From NCBI GenBank assembly GCA_030145825.1, contig JAIXHM010000006.1, positions 1 to 35,646 on the forward strand: a DNA stretch of 35,646 bases, given 5' to 3'. A program made the translations under genes and the position numbers. The notes beneath the pieces are model-generated. The model was not told the origin of the DNA, searched no databases, and saw nothing but the letters and a program-made list of their open reading frames with translations. Below, piece by piece: positions 9,801 through 18,052 of the stretch (positions are counted from its first letter, which is position 1; every line of letters begins with the position of its first letter). Source of the DNA: Flavobacterium sp. (lineage in GTDB: Bacteria > Bacteroidota > Bacteroidia > Flavobacteriales > Flavobacteriaceae).

Positions 9801-9999
9801 TTATGTTACCAAAAAAGTTAATCACAAAAAACACCATAATAGTTTCGAACCACCATGTATTATAAATTAAAATTCGAGCAGTATCAGTGTTATATTCGCT
9901 TTCAATAAAAGTTCCTGCAGCCATTGCAATAGCAAAAACTAAAAACAAAACTGCCATTAATCTAGTAGAAAACAGTAGGGAAAATATTTTTTTGTCCAT
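6862..9999 (-). CDS. ccsA: Fused cytochrome c biogenesis protein (ResB/CcsB-like plus CcsA)
   Basis: N-terminal ResB-like region ('[25 protein letters not shown]', '[40 protein letters not shown]') and C-terminal CcsA WWD motif '[37 protein letters not shown]'. ATG at 9999 (MDKKIF) preferred over the TTG at 10032. Confidence 0.92.
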   Translation of the reverse strand: [1045 protein letters not shown]

Positions 10000-10029
10000 T
10001 ATTATAGTTTGATTTTTTTCAAATGCTTG

Positions 10030-10037
10030 CAAAGTTA
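10030..10037 (-). promoter_or_regulatory. TAACTTTG -7-like element upstream of ccsA
   Basis: Minus strand TAACTTTG ~30 nt upstream of ATG 9999; overlaps the ORF-track TTG start, arguing against that start. Confidence 0.35.
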
Positions 10038-10097
10038 CTTAAATAGAAAAACTTTTTCATTCTTTTAACAAACCTTTACTAAGTTTTAAGATTTTTA

Positions 10098-10829
10098 CTA
10101 GTAAAGTAATTTAATTTCTTTAATGTCGTAACTTCTAATTTCTTCTGATTCTAATTCTAGAATCAATTTTCCATCTCGCGAAACATGCTTAATTATTGCT
10201 TGAAATTGATTTTCTAAATTATCTGTAAAAACTGATGGAATATCTTTTCTAAAAAGATATTCATGGTAAATTTCCCAAAAAGTTTCTTCTCCAGTTGAAT
10301 ACAATAAATCAAAGTTATTTTTCAATTGATGAACTAATTTTAAGAGCAATTCATTTTTATCTATTTTTTTACCTAGTAACTTAAAAAGAGAACTTGCTTT
10401 TGGCAAATCATCAAAATTTTCTTGATTAACATTAAGTCCAATTCCAATAATTATTTCTATCTGTTTAGAATTTTTAAATAAATTTTCAATTAAAATTCCA
10501 GCTATTTTCTTACTCTCTGACAAAATGTCGTTTGGCCATTTTATTTTTAAATGATACAAGTCATACTCATTAAGCACTTCAACAATACTAACAGCAACTA
10601 AACAATTTAAAACAAATACATTATATTTTTCGATATCAAAATCATTAACAAACACACTAAAAGTCAGGTTTTTACCTTCTTCAACATTCCAAATATTACC
10701 TCTTTGACCTTTTCCATTTGTTTGATATTCAGCTGAAACTACTGTAAAATTTTCTATTGAGTTTTGTTGTGCCAATTCTTTTAAAAAAATATTTGTAGAA
10801 GGTATGGCATTGAGTTTGATGATATTCAT
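10098..10829 (-). CDS. birA: Biotin--[acetyl-CoA-carboxylase] ligase (no DNA-binding domain)
   Basis: 'IPSTNIFLKEL', 'QTNGKGQRGNIWNVEEGKNLTFSV', 'LKIKWPNDILSESKKIAGILIEN', 'IIGIGLNVNQ'. Confidence 0.94.
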   Translation of the reverse strand: MNIIKLNAIPSTNIFLKELAQQNSIENFTVVSAEYQTNGKGQRGNIWNVEEGKNLTFSVFVNDFDIEKYNVFVLNCLVAVSIVEVLNEYDLYHLKIKWPNDILSESKKIAGILIENLFKNSKQIEIIIGIGLNVNQENFDDLPKASSLFKLLGKKIDKNELLLKLVHQLKNNFDLLYSTGEETFWEIYHEYLFRKDIPSVFTDNLENQFQAIIKHVSRDGKLILELESEEIRSYDIKEIKLLY

Positions 10830-10886
10830 CGAGAAGAAATTAATTTTAATCTTATGTTAAGGTTCAAAAATAATAACAAAAAATGA

Positions 10887-10894
10887 TAACTTTG
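10887..10894 (+). promoter_or_regulatory. TAACTTTG -7 element for rsfS-ftsH
   Basis: TAACTTTG 19 nt upstream of rsfS ATG; matches TAnnTTTG. Confidence 0.45.
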
Positions 10895-10913
10895 CATAAA
10901 TATAAAACTTTAA

Positions 10914-11285
10914 ATGACAAAAAAAATAGTTAGTAACGACGATTTGTTGGCAAATATCATTAAGGGAATAGAAGATGTTAAAGGTGCCGATATTGATATA
11001 CTTGATTTAAGAGAAATTGAAAACACAGTTTGCGATTACTTTATTATTTGTAACGGAAACTCAAATACTCAAGTTGTTGCAATTTCAAATTCCATTCAAA
11101 AAGCAGTTTCAAAAGAATTACATGAAAAACCTTGGCATGTTGAAGGTACTGAAAATGCAGAATGGGTTCTTATGGACTATGTAAATATTGTAGTTCATGT
11201 TTTCCAAAAACACGTTAGAGAATTTTATAACATTGAAAGTTTGTGGGGCGATGCAAAAATTACCTCAATTAACACCAATTATTAA
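10914..11285 (+). CDS. rsfS: Ribosome silencing factor
   Basis: 'IKGIEDVKGADIDILDLREIENTVCDYFIICNGNSNTQVVAISNSIQKAV...HVEGTENAEWVLMDYVNIVVHVFQKHVREFYNIESLWGDA'. Confidence 0.95.
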   Translation: MTKKIVSNDDLLANIIKGIEDVKGADIDILDLREIENTVCDYFIICNGNSNTQVVAISNSIQKAVSKELHEKPWHVEGTENAEWVLMDYVNIVVHVFQKHVREFYNIESLWGDAKITSINTNY

Positions 11286-11290
11286 GAAAT

Positions 11291-13270
11291 ATGTCAAATA
11301 ACAAAAATAATAACTCTAAATTTAAACTATCTCCTTGGCTATTCTATGGCTTATTTATAGGGATGTTTTTATTAATATCAATTTTTAGTGGTGGCGGACT
11401 TGATTTTAGTAATCCAAGACCAGCATCGCTTTCTAAATTTTATCAATATTTAGATTCTAACCAAGTTGCAAAAGTTACTTTTACAAACACAAAAGCAAAT
11501 ATTTTCTTAAAAGAAAAAGCTTTAGAATCTAAAACGCACGAAAAAGTAAGCAAAGACGTTTTTGGTAAACCAAATATCAAAGGGCCTCAATACTATACGG
11601 AAATTGGTAACATAGAATTATTTCAAAAAACCCTAGAAGAAGCTAGAACTAAAGGCCTTTTAAATGACTATGAAAAAGAACCTGACAGCATGTGGGGAGA
11701 ATTACTTTCTATCTTATTACCTTTCTTATTGCTAGGTGCTTTTTGGTTATTTATGATGAGAAGAATGTCTGGCAATTCTGGTGGCGGAGGCGGACAAATT
11801 TTTAGCATTGGAAAATCTAAAGCTAAACTATTTGACGAAAAGAATGATATTAAAGTAACATTTGAAAATGTTGCAGGGCTTGAAGGCGCAAAAGAAGAAA
11901 TTCAAGAAATTGTTGAATTCTTAAAAAATCCTGAAAAATATACTTCAATTGGTGGTAAAATTCCAAAAGGTGCCCTATTAGTTGGACCTCCAGGAACAGG
12001 AAAAACATTATTAGCCAAAGCGGTTGCAGGTGAAGCAAAAGTTCCTTTCTTCTCTTTATCAGGTTCTGACTTCGTTGAAATGTTTGTAGGTGTTGGTGCT
12101 TCACGTGTTCGTGATTTATTTAAACAAGCCAAAGAAAAATCTCCTGCTATAATATTCATTGACGAAATTGATGCTGTAGGTAGAGCCCGCGGCAAAAACA
12201 ATTTTACTGGTGCAAATGATGAAAGAGAAAATACTTTAAATCAGCTGTTAACCGAAATGGATGGTTTTGGTTCTAATTCAAATGTAATTGTTTTAGCTGC
12301 TACAAACCGTGCCGATGTTTTAGATAAAGCATTATTACGTCCAGGAAGATTTGACCGTCAAATTTATGTTGACTTACCAGATATTAGAGAACGTAAAGAA
12401 ATATTTGAAGTTCATTTAAAACCTATCAAAAAAGCTGAAGAACTTGATACAGAATTTTTAGCAAAACAAACTCCTGGTTTCTCAGGAGCTGATATTGCAA
12501 ATGTTTGTAACGAAGCTGCATTAATTGCTGCTAGAAAAGGTAAAAAAGCAGTTGAAAAACAAGATTTCTTAGATGCTGTAGATAGAATTATTGGTGGATT
12601 AGAAAAGAAAAATAAAATTGTTACTCCAGAAGAAAAAAGAGCAATTGCTATTCACGAAGCTGGTCACGCCACTGTAAGTTGGATGCTTGAGCATGCTGCT
12701 CCGCTTGTAAAAGTAACTATTGTTCCTCGCGGGCAAAGTTTAGGAGCTGCTTGGTATTTACCTGAAGAGCGTTTAATTGTTCGTCCAGAACAAATGCTAG
12801 ACGAAATGTGTGCTACTATGGGTGGTCGTGCTGCTGAAAAAGTAATTTTCGATAAAATTTCTACAGGAGCTTTAAGCGATTTAGAAAAAGTTACAAAACA
12901 AGCTCGTGCAATGATAACCATTTACGGTTTAAATGACAAATTAGGTAATATAACTTATTACGATTCATCAGGTCAAAATGAGTATAATTTCTCTAAACCA
13001 TATTCAGAAGAAACCGCACAAGTCATAGACTCTGAAATTTCTGAATTAATTGAAGGTCAATATCAAAGAGCAATTAATATTCTTCAAGAAAACAAAGACA
13101 AATTAGTTGAATTAGCAGATATTTTAATTGAAAGAGAAGTAATATTCAAAGACGATTTGGAAGACATTTTTGGAAAAAGACCTTTCGATAAAGGAGAGGT
13201 AAAATTGGTAGAAAAAGAACAAAAAGAATCTACTCAATTAAATGAAAATCCAAACTTAGAAAACGAATAA
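11291..13270 (+). CDS. ftsH: ATP-dependent zinc metalloprotease FtsH
   Basis: AAA+ '[21 protein letters not shown]', '[15 protein letters not shown]', SRH, zinc motif 'HEAGH', two N-terminal TMs. Confidence 0.98.
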   Translation: MSNNKNNNSKFKLSPWLFYGLFIGMFLLISIFSGGGLDFSNPRPASLSKFYQYLDSNQVAKVTFTNTKANIFLKEKALESKTHEKVSKDVFGKPNIKGPQYYTEIGNIELFQKTLEEARTKGLLNDYEKEPDSMWGELLSILLPFLLLGAFWLFMMRRMSGNSGGGGGQIFSIGKSKAKLFDEKNDIKVTFENVAGLEGAKEEIQEIVEFLKNPEKYTSIGGKIPKGALLVGPPGTGKTLLAKAVAGEAKVPFFSLSGSDFVEMFVGVGASRVRDLFKQAKEKSPAIIFIDEIDAVGRARGKNNFTGANDERENTLNQLLTEMDGFGSNSNVIVLAATNRADVLDKALLRPGRFDRQIYVDLPDIRERKEIFEVHLKPIKKAEELDTEFLAKQTPGFSGADIANVCNEAALIAARKGKKAVEKQDFLDAVDRIIGGLEKKNKIVTPEEKRAIAIHEAGHATVSWMLEHAAPLVKVTIVPRGQSLGAAWYLPEERLIVRPEQMLDEMCATMGGRAAEKVIFDKISTGALSDLEKVTKQARAMITIYGLNDKLGNITYYDSSGQNEYNFSKPYSEETAQVIDSEISELIEGQYQRAINILQENKDKLVELADILIEREVIFKDDLEDIFGKRPFDKGEVKLVEKEQKESTQLNENPNLENE

Positions 13271-13294
13271 GTTTTAAAAACAAAAACCCTTTAT

Positions 13295-13334
13295 AAAAAT
13301 CTTAGTTCTTTTTATCTTTTGAACTAAGATTTTT
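13295..13334 (+). terminator. Terminator downstream of ftsH
   Basis: aaaaatcttagttc ... gaactaagattttt, 14-bp stem, 12-nt loop, followed by T run. Confidence 0.75.
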
Positions 13335-13335
13335 T

Positions 13336-13343
13336 TATCTTTG
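13336..13343 (+). promoter_or_regulatory. TATCTTTG -7 element overlapping the end of the ftsH terminator
   Basis: TATCTTTG ~33 nt upstream of the LUD-gene ATG at 13377. Confidence 0.4.
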
Positions 13344-13376
13344 ACAATTATATAGCGAAAAATTGTATTTTTTTTA

Positions 13377-13982
13377 ATGAGTCTATTCAGGAAAATTTTC
13401 GGCAGCACAAATGATTCTTCAAAAAGCGAAAAAGACAAGGAGGAAAAAAGCCCTTTCACTCCAGAAGTCAAACTTCCTATAGATGAAATGTTTACCCATA
13501 ATTTCAAATCAAACGGTGGAAAGTTTATTTATTGTGAATCCTTAGAAGAGGTTTCTGAAAACTTTCTAAATATACTTGAAGAGAACGATTGGTTCGAATC
13601 TGAAGCCATTTGCTATGACAGCAGATTAATTTATTTATTAGACGAAAATAAAATTAATCATCAAAACACAAAAGATCCAAAATTCATGCTTTCTTCATGC
13701 GAAAATTTAATTGCTGACGAAGGTTCAATCTTATTTTCTTCAAATCAATTTCGCCACTTTAAACCAAATGATTTACCTACAAACATGGTAGTTTTTGGCA
13801 CAACAAGTCAACTTGTTGGAACAAAAAGCGATGGTTTACGTTATATTAAGAATAGATACGACAAAGAATATCCTTCAAATATTACAACTATAAAATACTT
13901 TGAAGAAGTAAAGGAGCAAGATTTTTTACATTACGGAAGTTGTCATAAAAATCTTTATTTACTTTTACTAGAAGACCTATAA
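13377..13982 (+). CDS. LUD (LutC/YkgG-like) domain protein
   Basis: 'AICYDSRLIYLLDE', 'MLSSCENLIADEGSILFSSNQFRHFKPNDLPTNMVVFGTTSQLV'; position next to ftsH/cdsA. Confidence 0.75.
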   Translation: MSLFRKIFGSTNDSSKSEKDKEEKSPFTPEVKLPIDEMFTHNFKSNGGKFIYCESLEEVSENFLNILEENDWFESEAICYDSRLIYLLDENKINHQNTKDPKFMLSSCENLIADEGSILFSSNQFRHFKPNDLPTNMVVFGTTSQLVGTKSDGLRYIKNRYDKEYPSNITTIKYFEEVKEQDFLHYGSCHKNLYLLLLEDL

Positions 13983-13983
13983 A

Positions 13984-14790
13984 ATGAACGAAACCCTAAA
14001 ACGAGCAATTTCGGGTGCGGTTTATATTGTTCTACTTCTAAGCTGCATATTATTTTCAAAAGAAAGTTTTTACATTCTTTTTGGGTGCTTTTTATTAATT
14101 GCTAGCTTCGAATTTTCTAAATTAGTCTTTATAAATAAATGGGTTGCTATAACTATTTCTATCTTAGTGTATGGATTTTTTTATAATCCAAAATTTGATA
14201 AAATATTAGATCCGTTAATCACAGGCTTCACAATAGCTGTTTCCATATTTTTAATCGGTTTTTTATTCAACACTAAAATTCAAAAGTTAAGCAATTATTC
14301 TAGATATTTAGTTTTATTTGGCTATATTATTTTCCCTTTTGTTTTACTAACTAAAATTCCTTTGGGAATAAATGGTTACAATCCAAAAATTTTAATTACT
14401 ATATTTGTATTAATATGGACAAATGATACTTTCGCATATTTAGTAGGAAAAAACTTTGGAAAACATAAATTGTTACCCAGTATTTCTCCTAAAAAAACGG
14501 TAGAAGGATTTGTTGGAGGAATGTTTTTTGCCGTAGTAGCGAGTTATTTTATGGCAAAATATTTTATAGGTACAAAACTATTTTATTATTGGATTGTTAT
14601 TGCGATTATAGTTAGTATTTTTAGCACATTAGGTGATTTGATAGAGTCTAAATTTAAGCGTGTAGCCAATGTCAAAGATAGTGGTAACATTATGCCTGGT
14701 CATGGAGGAATTTTAGACCGATTAGATAGTATTATTTTTGTTGTACCTTTTATATATTTGTTTTATTTAATTTTAAATTATGTTTCATAA
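13984..14790 (+). CDS. cdsA: Phosphatidate cytidylyltransferase
   Basis: Multi-TM; 'WTNDTFAYLVGKNFGKHKLLPSISPKKTVEGFVGG' and 'STLGDLIESKFKRVANVKDSGNIMPGHGGILDRLDSIIFVVP'. Confidence 0.96.
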   Translation: MNETLKRAISGAVYIVLLLSCILFSKESFYILFGCFLLIASFEFSKLVFINKWVAITISILVYGFFYNPKFDKILDPLITGFTIAVSIFLIGFLFNTKIQKLSNYSRYLVLFGYIIFPFVLLTKIPLGINGYNPKILITIFVLIWTNDTFAYLVGKNFGKHKLLPSISPKKTVEGFVGGMFFAVVASYFMAKYFIGTKLFYYWIVIAIIVSIFSTLGDLIESKFKRVANVKDSGNIMPGHGGILDRLDSIIFVVPFIYLFYLILNYVS

Positions 14791-15430
14791 AGAAGGAGCC
14801 AAACTTATTTTCATTACATTATTACTTGTAGTTGGAATTATTTTTTTAAGCGATGCATTTATTAGCATTGAATGGTTGAAAAACAGCTTAATAGTTTTAG
14901 CTGTGTTGTTTTTAATTATTGTTTTACAATTCTTTAGAAACCCAAAAAGAGAAGTAGATAATAGCGACAACCATATATTAGCTCCTGTTGATGGAAAAGT
15001 AGTAGTAATTGAAGAAGTATTTGAGCCAGAATATTTCAAGGATAAAAGACTAATGGTTTCTATCTTTATGTCGCCTATAAATGTTCACGTAACACGTTAT
15101 CCGGTAAATGGAGTTGTAAAATACAGCAAATATCATCCTGGAAAATATTTGGTAGCTTGGCATCCAAAAGCAAGTGAAGAAAACGAAAGAACTACAATTG
15201 TAGTTAATAATAGAATTTATGGCGAAATAATGTATCGTCAAATCGCTGGGGCTTTAGCAAAAAGAATTGTAAACTATGCTGAAGAAGGCATGCGAGTGGT
15301 TCAAGGTAAAGATGCCGGATTTATAAAATTTGGCTCTCGTGTAGATATTTATTTACCTATTGGAACTCCTGTTGAAGTAATTTTAGGACAAAAAGCTGTT
15401 GGTGCAAAAACTGTTATTTGTAAAAAATAA
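14780..15430 (+). CDS. psd: Phosphatidylserine decarboxylase family protein
   Basis: 'APVDGKVVVIEE', 'MSPINVHVTRYPVNGVVKYSKYHPGKYLVAWHPKASEENERT', 'KFGSRVDIYLP' near the C-terminus. Confidence 0.92.
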   Translation: MFHKEGAKLIFITLLLVVGIIFLSDAFISIEWLKNSLIVLAVLFLIIVLQFFRNPKREVDNSDNHILAPVDGKVVVIEEVFEPEYFKDKRLMVSIFMSPINVHVTRYPVNGVVKYSKYHPGKYLVAWHPKASEENERTTIVVNNRIYGEIMYRQIAGALAKRIVNYAEEGMRVVQGKDAGFIKFGSRVDIYLPIGTPVEVILGQKAVGAKTVICKK

Positions 15431-15732
15431 TGAGTGAAAAAGATTTAGATACTTTATTTGATGAAGCATTTGAGAATGCTGATTTAATTCCTAAAGAATC
15501 GGTACCGCAAAATGTACAATTAGTTCTTTATGGATTATATAAACATGCTACTTCTGCAAGGATTAATAGTGGTAATTCTAGTGGTTATCATCAAGATGAA
15601 ACTGGTGAAGATCTAAGAAATGCTTTTAAATTAAATGCATTGATGCAAGTTAAAAACCTAACTATTGATGAAGCTAAACAAAACTACATCGATATCATTA
15701 ATGACTTAATGAAAGAAAGAAATTTGTTGTAA
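15430..15732 (+). CDS. Acyl-CoA-binding protein
   Basis: 'LDTLFDEAFENADLIPKESVPQNVQLVLYGLYKHAT...LNALMQVKNLTIDEAKQNYIDIIN', ACBP fold signature. Confidence 0.85.
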   Translation: MSEKDLDTLFDEAFENADLIPKESVPQNVQLVLYGLYKHATSARINSGNSSGYHQDETGEDLRNAFKLNALMQVKNLTIDEAKQNYIDIINDLMKERNLL

Positions 15733-15810
15733 TAACATAACAAATTTAACAATCATTATATAGATTGACAAAACGCATCAGACCAATTGTTAATAAATAA
15801 AAATGAACAG

Positions 15811-16572
15811 ATGAGAAAAGTAATTTTGTCTTTAACAACTTGCTTATTACTTCTAATTTCTTGTAAACAAGATAACAATTTAGTGGAAGTTCAAATTCCT
15901 GAACCCGAAGAACCCGTAAGTACTTTATTTACAAATCCAAATGAATATAAAGCTACAGGAACTCCTTTTAAACTTTTTGAAATTACTTATAAGTTTGATG
16001 ATTTTTCTGATTGTATTGAAGGAAAAACACTAGAGAATCATTATTCTAAAGTATATTTACACTTTACAAATAACTTGAACAATTTAGTAACCGAAAAGCG
16101 TATAACAGATTGGAAAGTTTCTCAAATTTGTCGCGAAACAAATCCTGAAGACAAACAATTACTTCATGCGGCAGGTGGCTTTTATAACCATACATTATTT
16201 TTTGAAAATTTAACTAAAGAAAAATTATCCCCTTCAGATACATTACAAGTTGCTATAAATAGAGACTTTGGTTCTTTTGATAATTTTAAAAATGATTTTA
16301 TTTCTAAAGCAGAAACTTCAATTGGTTCAAATTGGGTTTGGCTAATATTAGATAAAAATCAAAAATTACAAAACATAGTTACCAAAAATGAAGAAAATCC
16401 TTTAATGAAGGCTTCGGAAATAAAAGGAACACCACTACTCTGCTTAGATTTGTGGGAACATGCTTATTTAACGAACAATAAAATTGGTAAAAAAGCATAC
16501 ATTGAGAATTTCTTTAATTATATAGATTGGAAGAAAATCTCTACTAAATATGAAGACTTACTTATAAAATAA
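15811..16572 (+). CDS. Fe/Mn superoxide dismutase-like lipoprotein with altered outer sphere
   Basis: Lipobox 'TTCLLLLISCKQ'; metal-ligand motifs 'TLENHYSKV', 'GGFYNHTLFF', 'DLWEHAYL' plus 'GSNWVWLIL'; ATG 15811 preferred over TTG 15787. Confidence 0.85.
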   Translation: MRKVILSLTTCLLLLISCKQDNNLVEVQIPEPEEPVSTLFTNPNEYKATGTPFKLFEITYKFDDFSDCIEGKTLENHYSKVYLHFTNNLNNLVTEKRITDWKVSQICRETNPEDKQLLHAAGGFYNHTLFFENLTKEKLSPSDTLQVAINRDFGSFDNFKNDFISKAETSIGSNWVWLILDKNQKLQNIVTKNEENPLMKASEIKGTPLLCLDLWEHAYLTNNKIGKKAYIENFFNYIDWKKISTKYEDLLIK

Positions 16573-16598
16573 AAAATCCCGATTTCTCGGGATTTTTT
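16571..16598. terminator. Bidirectional terminator (convergent SOD-like / OAT genes)
   Basis: aaaaaatcccga-tttc-tcgggatttttt, perfect 12-bp stem. Confidence 0.9.
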
Positions 16599-16608
16599 TA
16601 TGTTTTAA

Positions 16609-17886
16609 TTATTCAAACTCTTGAAGTGTCTTAGTAATAATTGAAATACAATCCATCAACTGCTCTTCATTCATTACTAAAGGCGGAGCAAAACGAATAA
16701 TGTTTCCGTGAGTTGGTTTAGCTAACAAACCATTTTCAGCTAATTTCATACAAATATTCCAAGCGGTTTCACTTTCTTCTGTATCGTTAATAACAATAGC
16801 ATTTAATAATCCTTTCCCACGAACTAAAGAACAAATGTTACTTGTTTCAATATATTTATTCAATTCTTCTCTAAATCTTTTTCCTAGTTTTCTAGCATTT
16901 TGTGCTAAACTTTCTTCAGAAACAACTTCAAGTGCCGCCATTGCTACAGCTGCTGCAACAGGATTTCCTCCAAAAGTAGAACCGTGCTGACCTGGTTTAA
17001 TAACTCCCATTATAGCATCATTTGCTAAAACTGCTGAAACAGGATATGCACCACCAGAGAGTGCTTTACCTAAAATTAAAATATCAGGCTGAACGTAAGT
17101 AGCTTGCTTTTCACATTTATTTTCACAAGTACAATTACCACAAACTGCTAACAAAGAACCAGTTCTAGCAATTCCTGTTTGAACTTCATCAGCAATAAAT
17201 AATACATTATGTTTTTCGCACAATGCTTTTGCTTTTGCTAAATAACTTTCACTTGGCACGTAAACTCCAGCTTCACCTTGAATTGGTTCTACTAAAAATC
17301 CTGCAATATTAGGCGATGAAGTAATTGCTTTTTCTAAAGCATCAATGTCATCATAAGCTATTTTAATAAATCCAGCAGTATAAGGTCCAAAATTCTTACG
17401 TGCATTCTCATCGTTAGAAAAGGAAATAATTGTCGTAGTTCTTCCATGGAAATTGTTTTCACAAACTATAATTTGTGCTTCATTTTCATGAATACCTTTT
17501 TTCTCATAAGCCCATTTTCTACAGATTTTTAAAGCGGTTTCCACTGCTTCAGCACCTGTATTCATCGGCAATACTTTGTCGAATCCAAAATATTTTGTCA
17601 CAAATTCTTCGTAAACACCTAATTTATCGTTATAAAAAGCTCGTGAAGTTAAAGTTAATGTTTGTGCTTGTTCCATCATTGCCCCAACAATTTTTGGATG
17701 ACAATGACCTTGATTAACTGCAGAATAAGCCGAAAGAAAATCATAATATTTTTTTCCTTCAACATCCCAAACATAAACACCTTCTCCTTTACTTAAAACA
17801 ACAGGTAATGGATGATAATTATGTGCTCCATATTTATCTTCTAATGCAATAGCTTCTGCTGAATTTAATTTTTCTAAAACTGACAT
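16609..17886 (-). CDS. rocD: Ornithine--oxo-acid transaminase
   Basis: PLP class III aminotransferase: '[51 protein letters not shown]', '[15 protein letters not shown]', '[18 protein letters not shown]', '[23 protein letters not shown]'. Confidence 0.96.
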   Translation of the reverse strand: MSVLEKLNSAEAIALEDKYGAHNYHPLPVVLSKGEGVYVWDVEGKKYYDFLSAYSAVNQGHCHPKIVGAMMEQAQTLTLTSRAFYNDKLGVYEEFVTKYFGFDKVLPMNTGAEAVETALKICRKWAYEKKGIHENEAQIIVCENNFHGRTTTIISFSNDENARKNFGPYTAGFIKIAYDDIDALEKAITSSPNIAGFLVEPIQGEAGVYVPSESYLAKAKALCEKHNVLFIADEVQTGIARTGSLLAVCGNCTCENKCEKQATYVQPDILILGKALSGGAYPVSAVLANDAIMGVIKPGQHGSTFGGNPVAAAVAMAALEVVSEESLAQNARKLGKRFREELNKYIETSNICSLVRGKGLLNAIVINDTEESETAWNICMKLAENGLLAKPTHGNIIRFAPPLVMNEEQLMDCISIITKTLQEFE

Positions 17887-18001
17887 TCTCTTATTTTTTT
17901 AATTTTTGAAAATACAATTCCTTCTTTATTTGGAGAGAAATCATCCATTATTGCAAAGTTAAGAATTAAAATATTTTTTAGAAACCATTTTAATTTAAAA
18001 C

Positions 18002-18030
18002 TTGAAAAATAAAAAATATCTATATATTTG
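18002..18030 (+). promoter_or_regulatory. Bacteroidota-type promoter TTG-N18-TATATTTG
   Basis: TTG at 18002-18004 and TATATTTG at 18023-18030, 22 nt before ATG 18053; fits TTG-N17-23-TAnnTTTG. Confidence 0.55.
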
Positions 18031-18052
18031 ATTTCTAATTAATTTGCAATCT

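Noticed and set aside
11850-12921. Three minus-strand ORFs inside ftsH
   Set aside because: Antisense to conserved AAA+/protease motifs; no independent signal
13274-13507. 77-aa minus-strand ORF spanning the ftsH terminator and start of the LUD gene
   Set aside because: Runs through a terminator hairpin and opposite a better CDS
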